A program made the position numbers and the translations under genes. From the NCBI RefSeq assembly GCF_050389805.1, contig NZ_CP130945.1, positions 4,092,001-4,156,000 on the forward strand: 64,000 bases of DNA. Direction: 5' to 3'. This DNA comes from Bacillus_BD sp050389805 (lineage in GTDB: Bacteria > Bacillota > Bacilli > Bacillales > Cytobacillaceae). The notes below the pieces were generated by a model that did not search any database, was not told the origin of the DNA, and saw nothing but the letters and a program-made list of their open reading frames with translations. The first letter of the stretch is position 1. Every line of letters starts with the position of its first letter. Positions 1 through 8,877 of the stretch are shown one piece after another.

Positions 1-362
1 TAGATGATTTGCTTGTCTTCTGTTTCAAAACCTGTTCCATGAAAGGCTGGGGTTAGTTTGACTTTACCAAAATCAAATTGGTAAGATCCTCCAATATGCA
101 TCGGATGCGTGTTTAATCCTTGCCAACTTAACCAATTCGCTAATTCATTATTGGTAACGACCAAAGAGCCATGTTTTTTAGCAAGTTGAACCGTATCCCC
201 TACATGATCATTATGACCATGAGTTAACAGAATGACATCTGGTTTTACGTCATCAACCGATAAATCGGTTAATCCATTTCCCGTGATGAAAGGGTCAAAA
301 AGAATCGTTTTTCCACCTGTTTCAACTTTTACAACAGAATGTCCGTGATAACTTACTTTCAT
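1..362 (-). CDS. ytkL: Metal-dependent hydrolase, UPF0173 family (YtkL-like), partial
   Basis: The 5' 120 codons of a gene that runs off the left edge. The product begins MKVSYHGHSVVKVETGGKT and contains THGHNDH near residue 50, the metal-binding HxHxDH signature of the metallo-beta-lactamase fold; the early GHS plus this motif is typical of the UPF0173 family (B. subtilis YtkL). The start is fixed by a strong AAGGAGGAGG ribosome site just upstream. It lies 15 nt from yhfI on the same strand, so the two are probably co-transcribed. The substrate is unknown. Confidence 0.85.
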   Translation of the reverse strand, partial: MKVSYHGHSVVKVETGGKTILFDPFITGNGLTDLSVDDVKPDVILLTHGHNDHVGDTVQLAKKHGSLVVTNNELANWLSWQGLNTHPMHIGGSYQFDFGKVKLTPAFHGTGFETEDKQII

Positions 363-377
363 CCTTTGTCCTCCTCC

Positions 378-1112
378 TTATAAGGTTACAGTTAAGCCAA
401 ATTGAGCCAATTGAATAGGACCTTTATAGATGGTTGCTGCCTCTTCCTTCAATTGCTCCAACCTTCCATAATGTGGGAGATGGGTTAAAATGAGTTGTCC
501 CACACTTGCCACATTTGCTAATTTTCCGCTATCAAAACTTGTCATATGACCCGCATTCGAACCGTTTTGATCCCCATAAAAGTTACATTCACAAAGAAGG
601 ATATCAGCGTTTTTGGAAAAAGCAACGAGTTCTTCTTTAAATGAAGTATCTCCAGTGTAGATCAAGGAACGTCCCCCAGCTTCAAATCTCATAGCATAGC
701 ATTCAACTGGATGATTGGTCTTTTGAAAAGTAACAGAAAATGGTCCTACTTGTAATACTTCTCCAGGTTGATACGGAATTCCTTTTGTGACTTCTTTATA
801 TGTTAATACGGAAAATTTTTCAGCGTTTATGTCATGAGCATAAATGGGCAAATTGTCCATCTTTTTTCCTAGAAAGCCTTGAATTAATCTTGCGTGTTGT
901 AATACACCAATGTCAGCGATATGGTCCGCATGATAATGAGAGATGATTACACCATCCAAATGTTCAGGCTCAAGAATGGTTTGAAGCTTTGATAGAACAC
1001 CACTACCGCAATCAATTAATAACTTGAACCCCTCGTGCTCAAGGATATACCCTGCACTTGCTTCATTTGCTTTTGGATAACCACCCCAAGGACCAATAAT
1101 CGTTAATTTCAT
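378..1112 (-). CDS. yhfI: MBL-fold metallohydrolase YhfI
   Basis: 244-residue metallo-beta-lactamase-fold protein of the RNase Z-like subgroup. Visible metal ligands: HYHADH at residues 59-64, H134, and the TGD aspartate near residue 155. No signal peptide, so cytoplasmic. In B. subtilis yhfI is next to yhfH, as here. The family contains RNase Z and cyclic-nucleotide phosphodiesterase relatives; the reaction of YhfI itself is not known to me and I do not assign one. Full length, upstream of a YtkL-like hydrolase in a probable two-gene operon. Confidence 0.85.
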   Translation of the reverse strand: MKLTIIGPWGGYPKANEASAGYILEHEGFKLLIDCGSGVLSKLQTILEPEHLDGVIISHYHADHIADIGVLQHARLIQGFLGKKMDNLPIYAHDINAEKFSVLTYKEVTKGIPYQPGEVLQVGPFSVTFQKTNHPVECYAMRFEAGGRSLIYTGDTSFKEELVAFSKNADILLCECNFYGDQNGSNAGHMTSFDSGKLANVASVGQLILTHLPHYGRLEQLKEEAATIYKGPIQLAQFGLTVTL

Positions 1113-1197
1113 CTCGCACCTCCATTTTCATTTTCTTCCACTGAACTATTATAGGAAAAATTTAGAAACAGTATAAGCTGTTATACACTATTTTTAC

Positions 1198-1252
1198 GTA
1201 AGATAATTTGTATTAAAACAGTGTAAAATGTAAGAAAATTTGTATTAAAACA
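1198..1252. repeat. Two 23-bp direct repeats upstream of the yhfH promoter
   Basis: GTAAGATAATTTGTATTAAA at 1198 and GTAAGAAAATTTGTATTAAA at 1230 (both continuing ACA) are near identical (one mismatch in 23 bp) with a 32-bp period. The second copy ends five bases before the -35 hexamer of yhfH, where an activator or repressor could sit. Confidence 0.6.
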
Positions 1253-1256
1253 AATG

Positions 1257-1286
1257 TTGACAATATTTATCCTGTTATAATACAAT
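1257..1286 (+). promoter_or_regulatory. Sigma-A promoter of yhfH
   Basis: TTGACA at 1257-1262 and TACAAT at 1281-1286 with an 18-bp spacer, 50 nt upstream of yhfH. A TATAAT also lies closer but its spacing (13 bp) is too short. Confidence 0.55.
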
Positions 1287-1336
1287 TAAAACATCAAATG
1301 AAAGCCTATTCAAACATTCAAACTGGAGGGATACAA

Positions 1337-1471
1337 ATGGTTAAAAATATTCTTGAATTCTTTAGAAATCTACCTAGTAAAAAATGCACAAAATGCGGAA
1401 AAGAAATAGAGGAACAGGCCGATTGCTACGGTAATACTTGTAACCATTGTATCGAGATTAACGATTTATAA
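1337..1471 (+). CDS. yhfH: YhfH family small zinc-ribbon-like protein
   Basis: 44-residue ORF beginning MVKNILEFFRNLPSKKC, with two cysteine pairs (CTKC around residues 17-20, CNHC around 35-38) and one extra Cys at 30, the pattern of the YhfH family of Bacillus. A TGGAGGG ribosome site precedes the ATG, a good promoter lies upstream and a hairpin terminator downstream, so it is a monocistronic gene. The cysteines suggest zinc binding. Function unknown. Confidence 0.85.
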   Translation: MVKNILEFFRNLPSKKCTKCGKEIEEQADCYGNTCNHCIEINDL

Positions 1472-1530
1472 GAATTAATATTTTTTATTTTTTATTTTCT
1501 TAATATTCTATATAACCACAAAACTCCATT

Positions 1531-1559
1531 CAGCCGAAAAATATTACGGCTGTTTTTTT
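1531..1559 (+). terminator. Terminator of yhfH
   Basis: CAGCCG / CGGCTG stem with a 10-nt loop followed by seven T. Confidence 0.8.
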
Positions 1560-1587
1560 ATGTTTTTTTTCATACAGCCTTCATAAT

Positions 1588-1627
1588 AAAAAGGAGTACA
1601 ACATCTACTCGAGTTGTACTCCTTTTT
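1588..1627. terminator. Bidirectional terminator, end of hem operon
   Basis: Stem AAAGGAGTACAAC / GTTGTACTCCTTT with T runs on both sides, immediately downstream of hemY (minus strand). Confidence 0.85.
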
Positions 1628-1628
1628 T

Positions 1629-3068
1629 TTAGCCAATTTGGAATACGTCTTGTCCACTTTGATTCATCATGTATTGCATCACATTATTGACCGCTTCTTC
1701 ACCTTGTTTTACACATGCAGATACACCTTCGCCATTGTAGGATTTACCAGCCAAGAAAATCCCTGGAAGTTCCTGTGTTAATCCTTGTTGGACCTTCTCC
1801 ATTCGCTGCAAGTGACCTACGGTATATTGTGGGATAGAATTTGGCCATCTGGAAACAACAGATAATTCGGGACTACCACTTATTTTGAACGTATTCTTTA
1901 AATCCGCTAACACATTATTCACAATTTGATCATCGGATAAATCTACGACCACTTCTCTTCCAGCTCTGCCCACAAAACAACGATATAAGACCTTCCCTTG
2001 GGGTGTCGTATGCGGCCATACTTTATGTGCACATGAACACGAAGTAATCGTAGAGTCACTATTCCGAGATACAAGAACATTGGTGGCATCCATGTCCTTT
2101 TCAATAGCGTCTTTCGGAAAACCTAAAGCTACTGTCGCAATGGATGTTGCCGGGACACCCTTAAGGCTTTGGAGAAACGAATAATCTGAAAGAACACTAT
2201 TAAGAGTTTGATGCGGAACCGCCATGATAATGCTATCGGCCATCATAATGTTTCCGCCATTTAAGACTACTTCATAGCGTTTGTTTCTTTTCCTAATTTT
2301 TTCTACCCGATATCCTAATTTTACACTTTCTGGATTCAACTTTTTTGCGATACCATCTGCAAAAGATTGCATACCTGTTTTAAAAGACAGGAACATCCTT
2401 GAATCGTTTAGAAACTCTTTTGACATCGGTAGAGACATTTTCTTCATTCCTAAAATAAGACTCCGGTATTTTTGCTCAATTTGGTAAAAATGAGGAAATA
2501 ACGCCATCAAGCTCATTTTATCAATGTCCCCAGCAAAAACTCCTGATAATAAGGGCTCAATAAAGTTCTCTACCACTTCATCACCAAAACGATGACGAAA
2601 GAAAGTACCTAATGATTGATCAGATTCATGATGTGATTTGGGCAATATAAAATCACCAGCTGCTCGTATTTTTCCAGGGAACGAAAACAAATTCGTTTTC
2701 AACAATGGGCTTATATCAGTCGGAATTCCAATTACGGCACCACCCGGGATTGAATGAAGCTGTTCCCTAGCATAGATTAGCGTGCTAGTAGGTTTATTAT
2801 GGACAAGCTGATCCCCTAGTCCTACTTCGAGAGCTAAGCGGGTGGCACTTTCTTGGCTTTCCAAGAAACAATCTGGTCCTCTTTCAATGACATATCCATT
2901 TCTTTTATACGTTTGCAATTGTCCACCTAGGCGATGCGATGCTTCAATCAACGTGACATCATACGGCAAGTGCTTTTCACGAACAGCCTTCTGCAAATAA
3001 TAAGCTGCCGATAAACCAGTAATTCCCCCACCGATGATCACTATTTGTTTTTTATGTTCCAATTTCAT
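1629..3068 (-). CDS. hemY: Coproporphyrinogen III / protoporphyrinogen oxidase HemY
   Basis: 479-residue FAD enzyme of haem synthesis; in Gram-positive bacteria HemY (CgoX) oxidises coproporphyrinogen III in the coproporphyrin-dependent pathway. The dinucleotide-binding motif GGGITGL lies near residue 14, followed by an E-x-G-G-Q-type FAD contact near residue 48; the C-terminal FAD motif (LAGKSYNGEGVSACVKQGEEA) is conserved. It is the last gene of hemE-hemH-hemY, 23 nt after hemH. The ribosome site is weak (AGTAGGCG), compatible with coupling to hemH. Length matches the family. Confidence 0.95.
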   Translation of the reverse strand: MKLEHKKQIVIIGGGITGLSAAYYLQKAVREKHLPYDVTLIEASHRLGGQLQTYKRNGYVIERGPDCFLESQESATRLALEVGLGDQLVHNKPTSTLIYAREQLHSIPGGAVIGIPTDISPLLKTNLFSFPGKIRAAGDFILPKSHHESDQSLGTFFRHRFGDEVVENFIEPLLSGVFAGDIDKMSLMALFPHFYQIEQKYRSLILGMKKMSLPMSKEFLNDSRMFLSFKTGMQSFADGIAKKLNPESVKLGYRVEKIRKRNKRYEVVLNGGNIMMADSIIMAVPHQTLNSVLSDYSFLQSLKGVPATSIATVALGFPKDAIEKDMDATNVLVSRNSDSTITSCSCAHKVWPHTTPQGKVLYRCFVGRAGREVVVDLSDDQIVNNVLADLKNTFKISGSPELSVVSRWPNSIPQYTVGHLQRMEKVQQGLTQELPGIFLAGKSYNGEGVSACVKQGEEAVNNVMQYMMNQSGQDVFQIG

Positions 3069-3091
3069 CGCCTACTTTTAAAATAAGATAA

Positions 3092-4027
3092 TCATTGTTG
3101 TATTTCTAATTTTTTTAAAACAATGGTTGCTAACGCATCAATAAATTGTGGATTCACATTAGGCATATCTGGTCGATAATAAGAAGCACCGATTTCCTCT
3201 GTGACCACCTTGCACTCATAATCATTGTCATAAAGAACCTCTAAATGATCAGAAACAAAGCCAACCGGAATATAGATAAAGGCCTGATACCCATTTTCAT
3301 CATATAATTGTCTAGTAAGATCCTGAACATCAGGCCCTAACCATGGATCAGGGGTATTTCCCGCACTTTGCCAGCCTAGCGCATAATTTTTAACACCAGC
3401 TTGTTTAACAATTATTTCTGCAGTTTCCTTTAATTGCTCTGGATAGGGATCTCCCATGTTAATGATTTTTTCAGGTAAACTATGTGCTGAAACAATTAAG
3501 ACATAATTCTGCTTCTCTTCCTCTGTCATTTTTTCAAATGTGATCGTTAATTGATCAACCCAATACTGAATAAATTTAGGTTCATCATACCAGCTCTCAA
3601 TGCTCGTTATATGAGGACCTCCAAGTTTTTCAGCCTCTTCTTTCGCTCTCCCGTTATAGGATTGGATGCTAAAAGTAGAAAAATGCGGTGCCAGTACAAT
3701 ACTAACCGCATCTTCAATACCATCCTCATGCATTTTTTTGACAGCATCTTCAATAAACGGCTCAATATGTTTTAATCCTAAATACATTTTGAATTGGTAT
3801 TGATCCTGTATTTGGTTTAATTGCTCTTCTAGTTTTTTAGCCTGCGCCAACGTTATTTCAGCTAACGGAGAACTTCCTCCAATTGCTTTGTATCTTCTTT
3901 TTAGATCATCAAGGGCCTCATCTGACGGCCTTCGTCCACGTCGAATATGGGTATAATACCGTTCAATATCAGATTCCTTATACGGTGTCCCATAAGCCAT
4001 AACTAGAAGACCTATTGTCTTTTTCAT
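3092..4027 (-). CDS. hemH: Coproporphyrin/proto ferrochelatase HemH
   Basis: 311-residue soluble ferrochelatase that inserts Fe(II) into the porphyrin (in Bacilli coproporphyrin III, CpfC). Catalytic His182 is in SAHSLPEK, and the GWQSAGNTPDPWLGPDV block and Tyr12 in AYGTP are family signatures. A longer reading frame extends 16 codons upstream into the adjacent repeat element, but the ATG at 4027 has an AGAAGGGATGA ribosome site and gives the usual length, so I chose it. Operon hemE-hemH-hemY, separated from hemE by a repeat element. Confidence 0.95.
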   Translation of the reverse strand: MKKTIGLLVMAYGTPYKESDIERYYTHIRRGRRPSDEALDDLKRRYKAIGGSSPLAEITLAQAKKLEEQLNQIQDQYQFKMYLGLKHIEPFIEDAVKKMHEDGIEDAVSIVLAPHFSTFSIQSYNGRAKEEAEKLGGPHITSIESWYDEPKFIQYWVDQLTITFEKMTEEEKQNYVLIVSAHSLPEKIINMGDPYPEQLKETAEIIVKQAGVKNYALGWQSAGNTPDPWLGPDVQDLTRQLYDENGYQAFIYIPVGFVSDHLEVLYDNDYECKVVTEEIGASYYRPDMPNVNPQFIDALATIVLKKLEIQQ

Positions 4028-4051
4028 GAAGTCATCATCCCTTCTAAGAAA

Positions 4052-4328
4052 AGCGCAAGCGCCTTCGGAACACAAAGTCTTTTGTTCCTATGAAGAAAAT
4101 TCAAGGAAGCTTTCCCTGATGTGCTCACCCCCGACCAGCACAAGACGAGCCGGTAAGAAGATTGTTCTTTAATCTTCTTGACGAATTGTAAGAAATGTAT
4201 AGGTGACTATCTAGGGTCAAAGGGCGTAAGACGAGTACTTCTTAAGAGAAGTACTTGGCTTATCCTTTCGTCCCTAGGAGCCGACACTAGACAATCTTGT
4301 GACCTCGAGGGGGATGGTTGCTTGCGCT
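4052..4328. repeat. 277-bp dispersed repeat element with terminal inverted repeats
   Basis: Non-coding element between hemH and hemE, bounded by a perfect 9-bp inverted repeat (AGCGCAAGC at 4052, GCTTGCGCT at 4320). Inside are further hairpins (AAGAAGATT..AATCTTCTT near 4155-4180; GTACTTCTTAAGAGAAGTAC near 4236) and a GTGACCTCGAGGGG block. From memory this matches a repeat found at many loci in Bacillus genomes; I cannot verify that here. It is GC-richer than its surroundings and is transcribed as part of the hem operon. Confidence 0.65.
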
Positions 4329-4385
4329 AGACATCAATCTAACTTAAAAAAACTATATTTTCTAAACAACCCGAACTTAGTTACC

Positions 4386-5426
4386 TCATTTCTTAGCTGC
4401 TGAGTATTCATGAATGAAGGCGGTTAATTTCTTTAATGTATCAGGATTCACTTGTGGAAACACACCGTGACCTAGGTTAAAAATATAACCGTCTTTTTCC
4501 ATCCCTTGATCGAGGATAGCTTTCGCTTTTTCCTCAATTACTTCCCATGGTGCTACAAGAAGGGCCGGATCGAGGTTTCCCTGAATCGATTTCGTTACAC
4601 CTAAATTTCGTGCCTCACGTATAGGAAGACGCCAATCTAATCCAACAACATCAACAGGAAGATCATTCCATTCAAGAGCTAAGTGACTTGCTCCCACACC
4701 GAACATAATCAAAGGTACATTTTCTTCCTTTAAAGAAGATAAAATTCGGGTCATGGTTGGTTTAATAAAGGTACGGTAATCCTCTACATTCAATGCTCCA
4801 ACCCAAGAATCGAACACTTGAATCGCCTTTGCTCCAGCGTTAATTTGAGATTTAACATATGTAATTGTCATTTCGGCAAGCTTGTCCATAAGAGCAAACC
4901 ATGCTTTTGGTTCAGAATACATAAACGCCTTTGTTTTTGTATAATTTTTTGATGGGCCGCCTTCAATCATGTAGCTTGCTAATGTAAAAGGCGCGCCCGT
5001 GAAACCAATTAAAGGCACGTTCAAATGTTCCCTCGTTAACATTTTAATCGTTTCCAAAACATAAGGTACATCTTCTTCTGGATGAATTTCACCTAGTTTT
5101 TCAACATCTGCTAATGAAGTGATTGGATTATCAATTACTGGTCCAATTCCTGATTTTATTTCTACATCTACCCCAATTGCAGGTAGCGGTGTCATAATAT
5201 CCTTATAAAGAATGGCCGCATCAACTCCATAATTTTCTACAGGTAATCGTGTGACATATGCACATAATTCTGGTTGATGGGTGATTTCAAATAGAGAGTA
5301 TTTTTCTTTAATTTCACGATACTCCGGCTGTGAACGCCCTGCTTGACGCATATACCAAACAGGAACATGATCTGTTTTTTCTCCCCTTGTTGCTTTTAAA
5401 AAAGTGTCGTTAAATTTTCTTTCCAT
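4386..5426 (-). CDS. hemE: Uroporphyrinogen decarboxylase HemE
   Basis: 346-residue enzyme converting uroporphyrinogen III to coproporphyrinogen III by four decarboxylations. The signature YMRQAGR lies at residues 25-31 (Arg27 and Arg31 bind substrate carboxylates) and GFTGAPFTLASYMIEG near 141-156; catalytic Asp is in ILYKDIMTPL. First gene of the hem operon, with AAAGGGG as ribosome site. Full length. Confidence 0.95.
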   Translation of the reverse strand: MERKFNDTFLKATRGEKTDHVPVWYMRQAGRSQPEYREIKEKYSLFEITHQPELCAYVTRLPVENYGVDAAILYKDIMTPLPAIGVDVEIKSGIGPVIDNPITSLADVEKLGEIHPEEDVPYVLETIKMLTREHLNVPLIGFTGAPFTLASYMIEGGPSKNYTKTKAFMYSEPKAWFALMDKLAEMTITYVKSQINAGAKAIQVFDSWVGALNVEDYRTFIKPTMTRILSSLKEENVPLIMFGVGASHLALEWNDLPVDVVGLDWRLPIREARNLGVTKSIQGNLDPALLVAPWEVIEEKAKAILDQGMEKDGYIFNLGHGVFPQVNPDTLKKLTAFIHEYSAAKK

Positions 5427-5508
5427 TCCCTATACCCCTTTCTAATAACACATATCTCTAGTGTAATATAGATAATCGTTAAAACGAAATTGATAAACGT
5501 ACATTTTT

Positions 5509-5546
5509 ATGACAATTATCATGATACCTTTTTATAATATTATTGT
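5509..5546 (+). promoter_or_regulatory. hmoB promoter with PerR-like palindrome over the -10
   Basis: ATGACA at 5509-5514, 18-bp spacer, TATAAT at 5533-5538. TTATAATATTATTGT at 5532-5546 overlaps the -10 and resembles the PerR box (TTATAATnATTATAA, 12 of 14 specified positions). Leader to hmoB is about 100 nt. The spacer also holds a degenerate Fur-like TGACAATTATCATGA. Confidence 0.4.
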
Positions 5547-5642
5547 ATAGTTTATCGCTTTCTCACAAAATAATGATGATCGTTACATTTGATTGGGAAT
5601 GATTTGTTTCTAGATTTATAATGAGGGAAAAGGGTGATTACG

Positions 5643-6164
5643 ATGAATATGTACTTTACAGGTGGTACAGAAGACTATTTAAAAAAGATAATCGAGAAAC
5701 ATCGAAATGAAACGCTCCTATTGATGCAAAATGAGGATATTTTTTTGTTGGCTCATGAAACAGAGGGAAGTTCGGTTTTTAATGAACCGAAAAAATATGA
5801 AATAATCGATTCTTCTGGATCACTAACCGCAACTACTGGATTTGCAGGATGCAATCATATCCCTGTAAGCGATGAAGGTCGTCCATTATTTGAATATCGC
5901 TTTAAGAACAGAGCAAGGTCCATTGAAAAAGAACCTGGTTTTATCGCGATTCGTGTATTACGTCCACTACGCTATGATACGTATATGGTGTTCACTCTTT
6001 GGAAAGATGAAAAGGCCTATCATCAATGGAAAAAATCCAAATCGTTTTCAGAAGCTCATGCGAAAGGTGAATTTGATAAGAAACAGAACCCCATCATTTT
6101 CCCTCGACCGTCCTTTGTAACAAACTATAAAATCTATGAAGAAAAAGAAGAAAAAAATAACTGA
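5643..6164 (+). CDS. hmoB: Haem-degrading monooxygenase HmoB
   Basis: 173-residue protein with an N-terminal region plus a C-terminal antibiotic-biosynthesis-monooxygenase (ABM) domain at about residues 75-160 (FIAIRVLRPLRYDTYMVFTLWKDEKAYHQW). This two-part layout is that of B. subtilis HmoB (YhgC), which degrades haem to release iron. An alternative GTG lies three codons earlier; ATG at 5643 has the better spaced AAAAGGGTG ribosome site. It is divergent from the haem biosynthesis operon, so haem synthesis and breakdown share this intergenic region. Confidence 0.85.
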   Translation: MNMYFTGGTEDYLKKIIEKHRNETLLLMQNEDIFLLAHETEGSSVFNEPKKYEIIDSSGSLTATTGFAGCNHIPVSDEGRPLFEYRFKNRARSIEKEPGFIAIRVLRPLRYDTYMVFTLWKDEKAYHQWKKSKSFSEAHAKGEFDKKQNPIIFPRPSFVTNYKIYEEKEEKNN

Positions 6165-6192
6165 CTGGACGCCACCAGTCAGTTATTTTTAT
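6159..6192. terminator. Bidirectional terminator between hmoB and the PAP2 gene
   Basis: AACTGACTGG / CCAGTCAGTT stem, 6-nt loop, A-rich on one side and T-rich on the other. Confidence 0.85.
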
Positions 6193-6857
6193 TGGTTTAA
6201 TGGGAGTGATTTTGACCCTTTTTTCATCTGACGATTCTTCATATTAGAACTGAAGACAAAGTAGATAACCAACCATAGTAAAGACCAAATCAAACCAATC
6301 GTGTACCCTCCAAGAACATCTGTAGGATAATGATCCTGTAAGACAATTCTGCTTAACCCAATTAGGGTCACCATCATAAATGCCATAATACCAGTACCCC
6401 ACTTAAATTTAACCGATTTAAAATGGGAAATCAAAAAGGTAGCTGATATAAAATACAGAATGAAGCTTACCATGGCATGACCGCTTGGAAAGCTTAACGT
6501 TTCCGCTAATTCTGCGGTAACAGGTCTTTCTCTACCAACTACTTCTTTTAACCATTTGCTCATTTCATTTCCTAACGCAACCGCCAATAGCAAAATAACG
6601 ATTCCGATAAGGTCTCGTTTTTTGAAGCCAAGCCAAATGACCATCATCAGAGCTACAATCCCAATTCCGATTGTGTCGCCTAATTCCGTAACCACGTTAA
6701 AAAAAGAAACACTAGCTTCTGGAAACAGAGATAATACCAATTGGTTTAGGTCCTCATCCAACGCTAAATGCTCATCATGTCTTACACCACTTATTAGAAA
6801 AACGGTGGACACAAGTGCGAGGACCAATAATAAAATCATCCATCTTATTTTCTTCAT
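6189..6857 (-). CDS. PAP2-family membrane phosphatase
   Basis: 222-residue integral membrane protein with the three acid phosphatase motifs of the PAP2 superfamily: KEVVGRERP near residue 107, PSGH near 128, and SRIVLQDHYPTD near 169. About six membrane segments. Family members dephosphorylate lipid phosphates such as undecaprenyl pyrophosphate or phosphatidylglycerophosphate; the substrate cannot be read from the sequence. Ends at a shared terminator with hmoB; 48 nt downstream of ecsC on the same strand. Confidence 0.85.
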   Translation of the reverse strand: MKKIRWMILLLVLALVSTVFLISGVRHDEHLALDEDLNQLVLSLFPEASVSFFNVVTELGDTIGIGIVALMMVIWLGFKKRDLIGIVILLLAVALGNEMSKWLKEVVGRERPVTAELAETLSFPSGHAMVSFILYFISATFLISHFKSVKFKWGTGIMAFMMVTLIGLSRIVLQDHYPTDVLGGYTIGLIWSLLWLVIYFVFSSNMKNRQMKKGSKSLPLNQ

Positions 6858-6905
6858 TTCTCCAACCCTTTAAATCCTTTCCCCTTTTTATACAGGAAAA
6901 TTATA

Positions 6906-7628
6906 CTATAAGGTTGGAGGTGTTGTTAATAATCTTAATCGATAACAATTTTTCGCGGTTTCGCCAAGTTGGTCGAGTAAATTATAATTGGCATAGGCTC
7001 CTACAACGGCACCAATTCCTGGTACAAGCTGAAGCATTTTTACAAAATCAATATAATCCCGATACTCTTGTTGAAACGCTTGCCAATCTAATTCCACTAG
7101 CTCTAATTTTCGTTCTTCCCAGTTTTCAATCAGCTCCATTGTTTCTCTTCTTTTTTCCGCACTCGAAAACGCTAATTGAAAAACAAGCAAAATAAAAATT
7201 CGTTCTTCATATTTTTTCGTATCAAAGCCATATAAATTGGCCACATCAAATAAAAATTTCATCTTAATCGATAAAAGAAGCGGAAAGTCGGCAAGCCCTA
7301 AAAGAATCCCTCCTGCACCAGTCCCGGCTCCTTCAATGACCGCGGACTTACGATAGGTAGACAATTTTTGTTGGAAGATTTCATCCCGCTCTTTTAGCGA
7401 ATAATAAGCTTCTTCACTCTTTCTCGTCGTGATTTGTGAACCCGTTAACGTTAATTTTACGAAATTTTTAATCCCTTCTGTAATGACTACATGGGCTTTT
7501 TCCGGGATTTTTTCATTAATTTTATCTTGCATTCCTTTTGTCATCCGTTGAAACAGCTTCGGCTTTTTTAATATTTTTCGCTTCCATTCTAAAATCTCAT
7601 TGAACGCTTGTTCCTCGTATTGATTCAT
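6906..7628 (-). CDS. ecsC: EcsC family protein
   Basis: 240-residue protein, third gene after ecsA and ecsB. A glycine-rich hydrophobic stretch (VIEGAGTGAGGILLGLADFPLLLSIKMKF, about residues 94-123) and a second one (LVPGIGAVVGAYANYNLL, about 200-218) are typical of the EcsC family. Biochemical role unknown. It follows ecsB by about 37 nt, so operonic. Confidence 0.9.
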   Translation of the reverse strand: MNQYEEQAFNEILEWKRKILKKPKLFQRMTKGMQDKINEKIPEKAHVVITEGIKNFVKLTLTGSQITTRKSEEAYYSLKERDEIFQQKLSTYRKSAVIEGAGTGAGGILLGLADFPLLLSIKMKFLFDVANLYGFDTKKYEERIFILLVFQLAFSSAEKRRETMELIENWEERKLELVELDWQAFQQEYRDYIDFVKMLQLVPGIGAVVGAYANYNLLDQLGETAKNCYRLRLLTTPPTL

Positions 7629-7665
7629 GTATGCGAAATCTCTCCTTTAAGTTGTTACGCTCCAT

Positions 7666-8877
7666 TTATTCACTGATCTTTCTTTTACTATACATGTAAA
7701 CAAAATATAGACAAAAGACGATTCCAGCTAATAAGGAAATGATTGCTGACATCCAATCTCCCTTGACGAAAACAACAGCCGATAATAACAGGGCTTGCAG
7801 TCCTAAAATATTACGAATCATTCGCAGAAAAGTTTCGTGCTTTATTCTATTACTGATTGGTAACAACTCAAGCATGAAATGATTCTGATGATGCTTCCAT
7901 AATGGCAGCAATTGGAAACCTGTTAAATAAAGAAATAGAACAACGAGAATAACTTGTCCGATGCCAAAGGTCAGAAAATAAATCGCCACACCAGCAATTA
8001 TTGTTAAACGAATGAATAAACCTAAATAATCACCTGATCGCAAGAATGTTCTACCTAATAAATAAATATAGGTGTGATCTTGTTGAAATGGGATTCTTGT
8101 AAGCAGGTTATCGAGTGCTTTTCTACGCTTTATTTTATTTTTTAACTTAGGAACATCAGTAAATAAATTAGCCAGTTGATAAAACGCGGTCATTCTTCGT
8201 TCATCTTGTTCAATTAAATACTCCCATTTTAATCCTTTGTTTTGCGATTGTTGACGGTAATACAGCAATAAACCAACTAAGAGAACTGCCGGAACCGCTA
8301 TTAGATACGGTTTCGCGTTAGAGAATAATAAATAAAGGAAAACAAGATTTACAAAAAATCGAATAGCTGAATCAATGCGATGATTGCGGACTTCATTGTC
8401 GTATTGAACAAACCAACGAATCCAGAGATTAATGGCTTTTGCTCCTAAAACTATGAGTAAGAAGATCCAAAAATCTTTAAATTGTCCGTTATGAACAGCT
8501 GCATACATTGGCATTAATACAGCAAGTACAACCAATAATACATACACCCCAACAAAAAAACTAATTAGAATCGACTTTTTAAAATACCCCTGTAGTTTCG
8601 TTTCTAAGGGAAGTAGAAAAATTCGATCGGCATCTGACATAAACGTATAGATAGGACTGTATGTAACGAGTAGTGCCATGAGAACAGCCATGATCGGAGC
8701 AGCTGGAAAATCAGCAGGGAGCGACTTTAGCCATTCTTGATAGTAGTAGGCAGCCGTACCTAGCAAAAAGATAAAAACAATGACAAGATGACCATTCAAT
8801 ATATATCTGAGGTAACGGGAAAGTTCACGGTTCGTCCGGCTAAACCGTTCTTTCCATAATAATTTTTCATCAAACAT
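7666..8877 (-). CDS. ecsB: ABC transporter permease EcsB
   Basis: 403-residue polytopic membrane protein, partner of EcsA. Hydrophobic segments cluster at about residues 25-80, 100-190 and 290-395. Known in B. subtilis: Ecs mutants have defects in secretion, competence, sporulation and intramembrane proteolysis by RasP. Start codon overlaps the end of ecsA by 8 nt, indicating translational coupling. Confidence 0.92.
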   Translation of the reverse strand: MFDEKLLWKERFSRTNRELSRYLRYILNGHLVIVFIFLLGTAAYYYQEWLKSLPADFPAAPIMAVLMALLVTYSPIYTFMSDADRIFLLPLETKLQGYFKKSILISFFVGVYVLLVVLAVLMPMYAAVHNGQFKDFWIFLLIVLGAKAINLWIRWFVQYDNEVRNHRIDSAIRFFVNLVFLYLLFSNAKPYLIAVPAVLLVGLLLYYRQQSQNKGLKWEYLIEQDERRMTAFYQLANLFTDVPKLKNKIKRRKALDNLLTRIPFQQDHTYIYLLGRTFLRSGDYLGLFIRLTIIAGVAIYFLTFGIGQVILVVLFLYLTGFQLLPLWKHHQNHFMLELLPISNRIKHETFLRMIRNILGLQALLLSAVVFVKGDWMSAIISLLAGIVFCLYFVYMYSKRKISE

